Of a stretch of DNA of 64,000 nucleotides, positions 61,262 to 64,000 are shown in pieces (the first letter of the stretch is position 1; each line of letters opens with the position of its first letter). The notes beneath the pieces are model-generated. The model did not search any database and was not told the DNA's origin. It worked only from the letters and a program-made list of their open reading frames with translations. Source of the stretch: Nemopilema nomurai (taxonomy: Eukaryota; Cnidaria; Scyphozoa; Rhizostomeae; Rhizostomatidae); assembly GCA_003864495.1 (NCBI GenBank), contig ML133471.1, positions 4,152,257 to 4,216,256 on the forward strand. Reading direction: 5' to 3'. Both the position numbers and the translations under genes were made by a program.

Positions 61262-64000
61262 CTGGCGAAAAATTCAGATGAAATCATGATGACAGGAACC
61301 GATACAAAGCAAGGGGAAAGGAATTCAGCACGAGTGCTGATGTTTTTGGTAGTGGGAAAATGGTCATTGATTAGAAAGCCGAAAAGGGGGACACAATAAG
61401 TAAGAAGTTGTGCAAATTTAAGTGGAATTGAAAAACAACATTCTGCATGTCGATTCTTGCCAATTCTTCTATTCATGTGACATTTTTTGCCAAAGACACT
61501 AGGAATGGAGTTGTAGTTGACAGTGACTTAGAAGTATCTGTAATCAACTGAAAGTCATATCAAGACACCTTGACACGTCTTAATATTCCTCAACTGTTAT
61601 TGACGTATTCGATAATGCTTAAAATATGGTAATGACAGCTAAAGACAGGCTGCTATATATTAATGTCCACCTTTCAGTAGAATAGATATTCTATTCTACT
61701 ATTCTATTAGCTATTCTATGCTTCTATGCTTCGATGCTATCCTTACTACAGCTTCTATGCTGATGTTGCTATACGTTCAAATTAAAAATTGAAGCCATAG
61801 GCCATACCCGGACTGGGTGATTTTCTGGTACCAAACTGTGCAATCATTCTCGTTTTCTGCTCTGAGCGTTATTCTTTGGCAAGAAGTCATTCCAGGCACA
61901 AGGATGCAGAAACAAAACTAAAAAGGAAGTGTTCTGCCAGTTGAAAAGAGTTGTATTTACATACAAGTGGGAGGTTTGTACAGGTTCCTTCAAATACGAG
62001 ATTCGCGGTGCCAAATGCAGTTGTGTTGGATACATTCTAGAGATGTGTATCAAAATTAATGACACCGAAATCCTATTTCCAAGAACCATAAGCAAACAAA
62101 TCGGAGGAGACAGGGAATGGAATAGATATGGAAATTCAGCAACTGAAATAACGAGGAATCATATGCTGCAAGCTGATAAAAGGCTCTAAAGCAAGCCATA
62201 ACTAGTGGGGAAAAGGCACACGCTCCCAATGATTTGCATTGCGCTTGTAATTATTGTCAGAAATAAAGGAAGAAATGTGCAACGAAGAGCCTAGTTGGGC
62301 TTAATTACATAATCATGGTGCTTACGATCATTTGAAGATATAGTAAGACTGTGGTAATGCGACTATGGGAGCTCTCTTATACGAATCGCCATACCGTTGA
62401 AACATAAACTCGTGCTAAATGATTGGTCGAACTTTGAGCTCGGGCCAAAAATGAATTGCAGCTTGTAAAATGTAGATGAATAGAAACGGCAATTACGCCT
62501 ATAAGAAAGGCTTCAGGTTAAGCTGAAAAGCGTTCGTGTTTTGGTTATAGTCTTCCATACGACCACAGTTGACGGTCAGCTACAATACAATCAAATTAAG
62601 GCACAAGGCAAATAGTGAATGGTGACCTGACATTGCATGCGTACATCTACATTTTGATGGTTATGACATACTTAAGAAGATTCGATCGAACAACAGAATG
62701 ACTGCACGCTTTTACGCTTTACAAAGCATGACGCCTAAATTTACCATAAAGGTCGGAGCAAAAGAGGAAGAACGAACGAAAGCTCTGAAATGGACTTTGA
62801 GAAAATAAATTTTTAGCTCGCCATAAAATAACCTGTGAAAAAAAGATAACCAGTAATGGATTCAATTCTTGCAATGTCAAGTTTAGAACAATCGAAGAAT
62901 AGCAGCTTTGGAAGCAGCTGATGAGTTTTCATCTGAAGTCACAAAGAGTCATATAGTCATCTATAAAACGGCTTAGTCATCAGTCATTATCAAGTTCGCT
63001 AATGACCTCCACCGTAATTTTGCATCAACAAAACATAACAAAGATAATCAGTTTAATATAATGTAATATAATATAATATGTTTAATAAAATATAATATAT
63101 TATGATATAATATAATAAAGTATAATATAATAATAAAATGTAACATAATAGGATACAACGAAATGTAATTCAATACAATATGATATAATATAAATGGTAC
63201 AGTGTAATATAATATTACTGAGAGGCGATCTCATTTAAAAAATCAGTATGATGTAGAATGCCATGTTACTCAACTCCTGAAAAAGACAACAGAACATGTT
63301 CGCAATAAGGAAGTATAAAACTGCTCGGGTGCTTGGCTTCTTGTTCTTTGCTGAAGAGAGCACAACCTGGATTTGATTTTCGCTGGTAATTTCCGCATTG
63401 ATTCAGGAAGTACATTACTGGATAATATATCTGGGTATATCGATAAGTGAAAGGTCAGTCGACCAGCTGCACTGCAAATACTAACAAACTCTGGTGAGTG
63501 GATCGTTGCATCCTGCTTTGTTTTCTAAAAATGTGTTCGAAAGAAACGAGGTCACTATAACAACCTGCCCATTGTCCTGTTCTACACGTTCCATTGTTTC
63601 GCCGCGGATTTGCTTTCCTCGTGTCGCTTATTTACATTACACACGGGTGTCGGCTCAAGTGTAAATAACAAGCTTCAGTTTCGAACAGGATGTCTGCTAG
63701 GACCTTTTCTTGTCGGATACAAATTTTCCAGACATAGACCTCTTTTTTATCATCAAAAATTTTTTTGTGAGCTTTAGCTGAAATTACCACAACAACTAAC
63801 TGCAACTTTCAGGTTACAATTACTGAATTAATCTCAATCAATAGCATTATTGGGTCTGGACAAACAACCGACACACTCTTCGCGGCGCAAAATAAAAATT
63901 AGTTGCATGTACAGTGCTTTCCAAGAAGCCTTACCCTTGACGCTAAGTTAAAAAATTCGCGGTTTGAGTCTTGTCAACAAACTTTCAACAAAAATATTGT
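61262..64000. other. RasGRF upstream intron or 5' flank, no exon found
   Basis: I searched the minus strand for the first PH domain (Trp-Phe and FYFE-like motifs) and saw none. Contains a TATTCTA/CTTCTATGCT simple repeat (61,670-61,755) and the AT array at 63,052. Confidence 0.5.
63052..63216 (+). repeat. AT-rich TATAA pentanucleotide-type array
   Basis: About 165 bases made of TAATA/TATAA units with interruptions (ATAATATAATATAATATG and similar). Confidence 0.85.

Noticed and set aside
63586..63620. Possible RasGRF start Met (MERVEQDNG) on the minus strand
   Set aside because: Does not resemble the RasGRF N-terminus and the following donor (GTTGTT) is poor.
1..64000. CRISPR arrays, bacterial operons, attachment sites or origins
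   Set aside because: None seen; the DNA is eukaryotic and the direct repeats present are satellites.

Overview
The window is animal nuclear DNA. It is AT-rich, with short coding exons split by spliceosomal introns (GT/AG), conserved metazoan genes, one RNA polymerase III tRNA gene, a decayed Ty3/gypsy retroelement and several satellites. The gene set (RasGRF, a shieldin subunit, a ciliary microtubule inner protein, two nuclear-encoded mitochondrial proteins) together with the intron and repeat style suggests an invertebrate. An anthozoan cnidarian (coral or anemone) is my best guess, but that is inference. No bacterial or viral genome is present.

Layout. At 1-400 lies what looks like the last exon of a plus-strand gene entering from the left. 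The stretch 400-16,800 is gene-poor: a candidate secreted-protein first exon on the minus strand (1,246-1,573), two phase-compatible minus-strand exons of an unrecognised gene (11,911-12,602), and two promoter-like clusters (near 2.33 and 10.5 kb). From 16.8 kb the window becomes gene-dense: MRPL20 (+, 16,834-21,460, five exons) faces SHLD2 (-, 22,449-about 28,090, four exons resolved) tail to tail. A broken Ty3/gypsy integrase lies at about 29.3-30.35 kb. SPAG8 (-, 31,776-36,516, seven exons) and NDUFS4 (+, 36,676-39,007, four exons) are head to head with 159 bp between start codons. A compound satellite (24-bp minisatellite followed by a purine-only tract of about 660 bp) occupies 40.45-41.56 kb. 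RasGRF (-, 45,121 to at least 61,261, 23 exons placed) fills the right part and carries a tRNA-Pro(AGG) gene in one intron on the opposite strand. Its N-terminal PH domain was not found; it probably lies beyond the right edge.

The genes do not form one pathway. MRPL20 and NDUFS4 serve mitochondrial translation and complex I. SPAG8 belongs inside ciliary doublet microtubules. SHLD2 is a DNA double-strand-break repair factor. RasGRF is a calcium/calmodulin-responsive Ras/Rac exchange factor. Exon borders were placed by eye from splice consensus, reading phase and recalled family sequence; all internal phases of the five main models were checked and agree. No transcript or database evidence was available.
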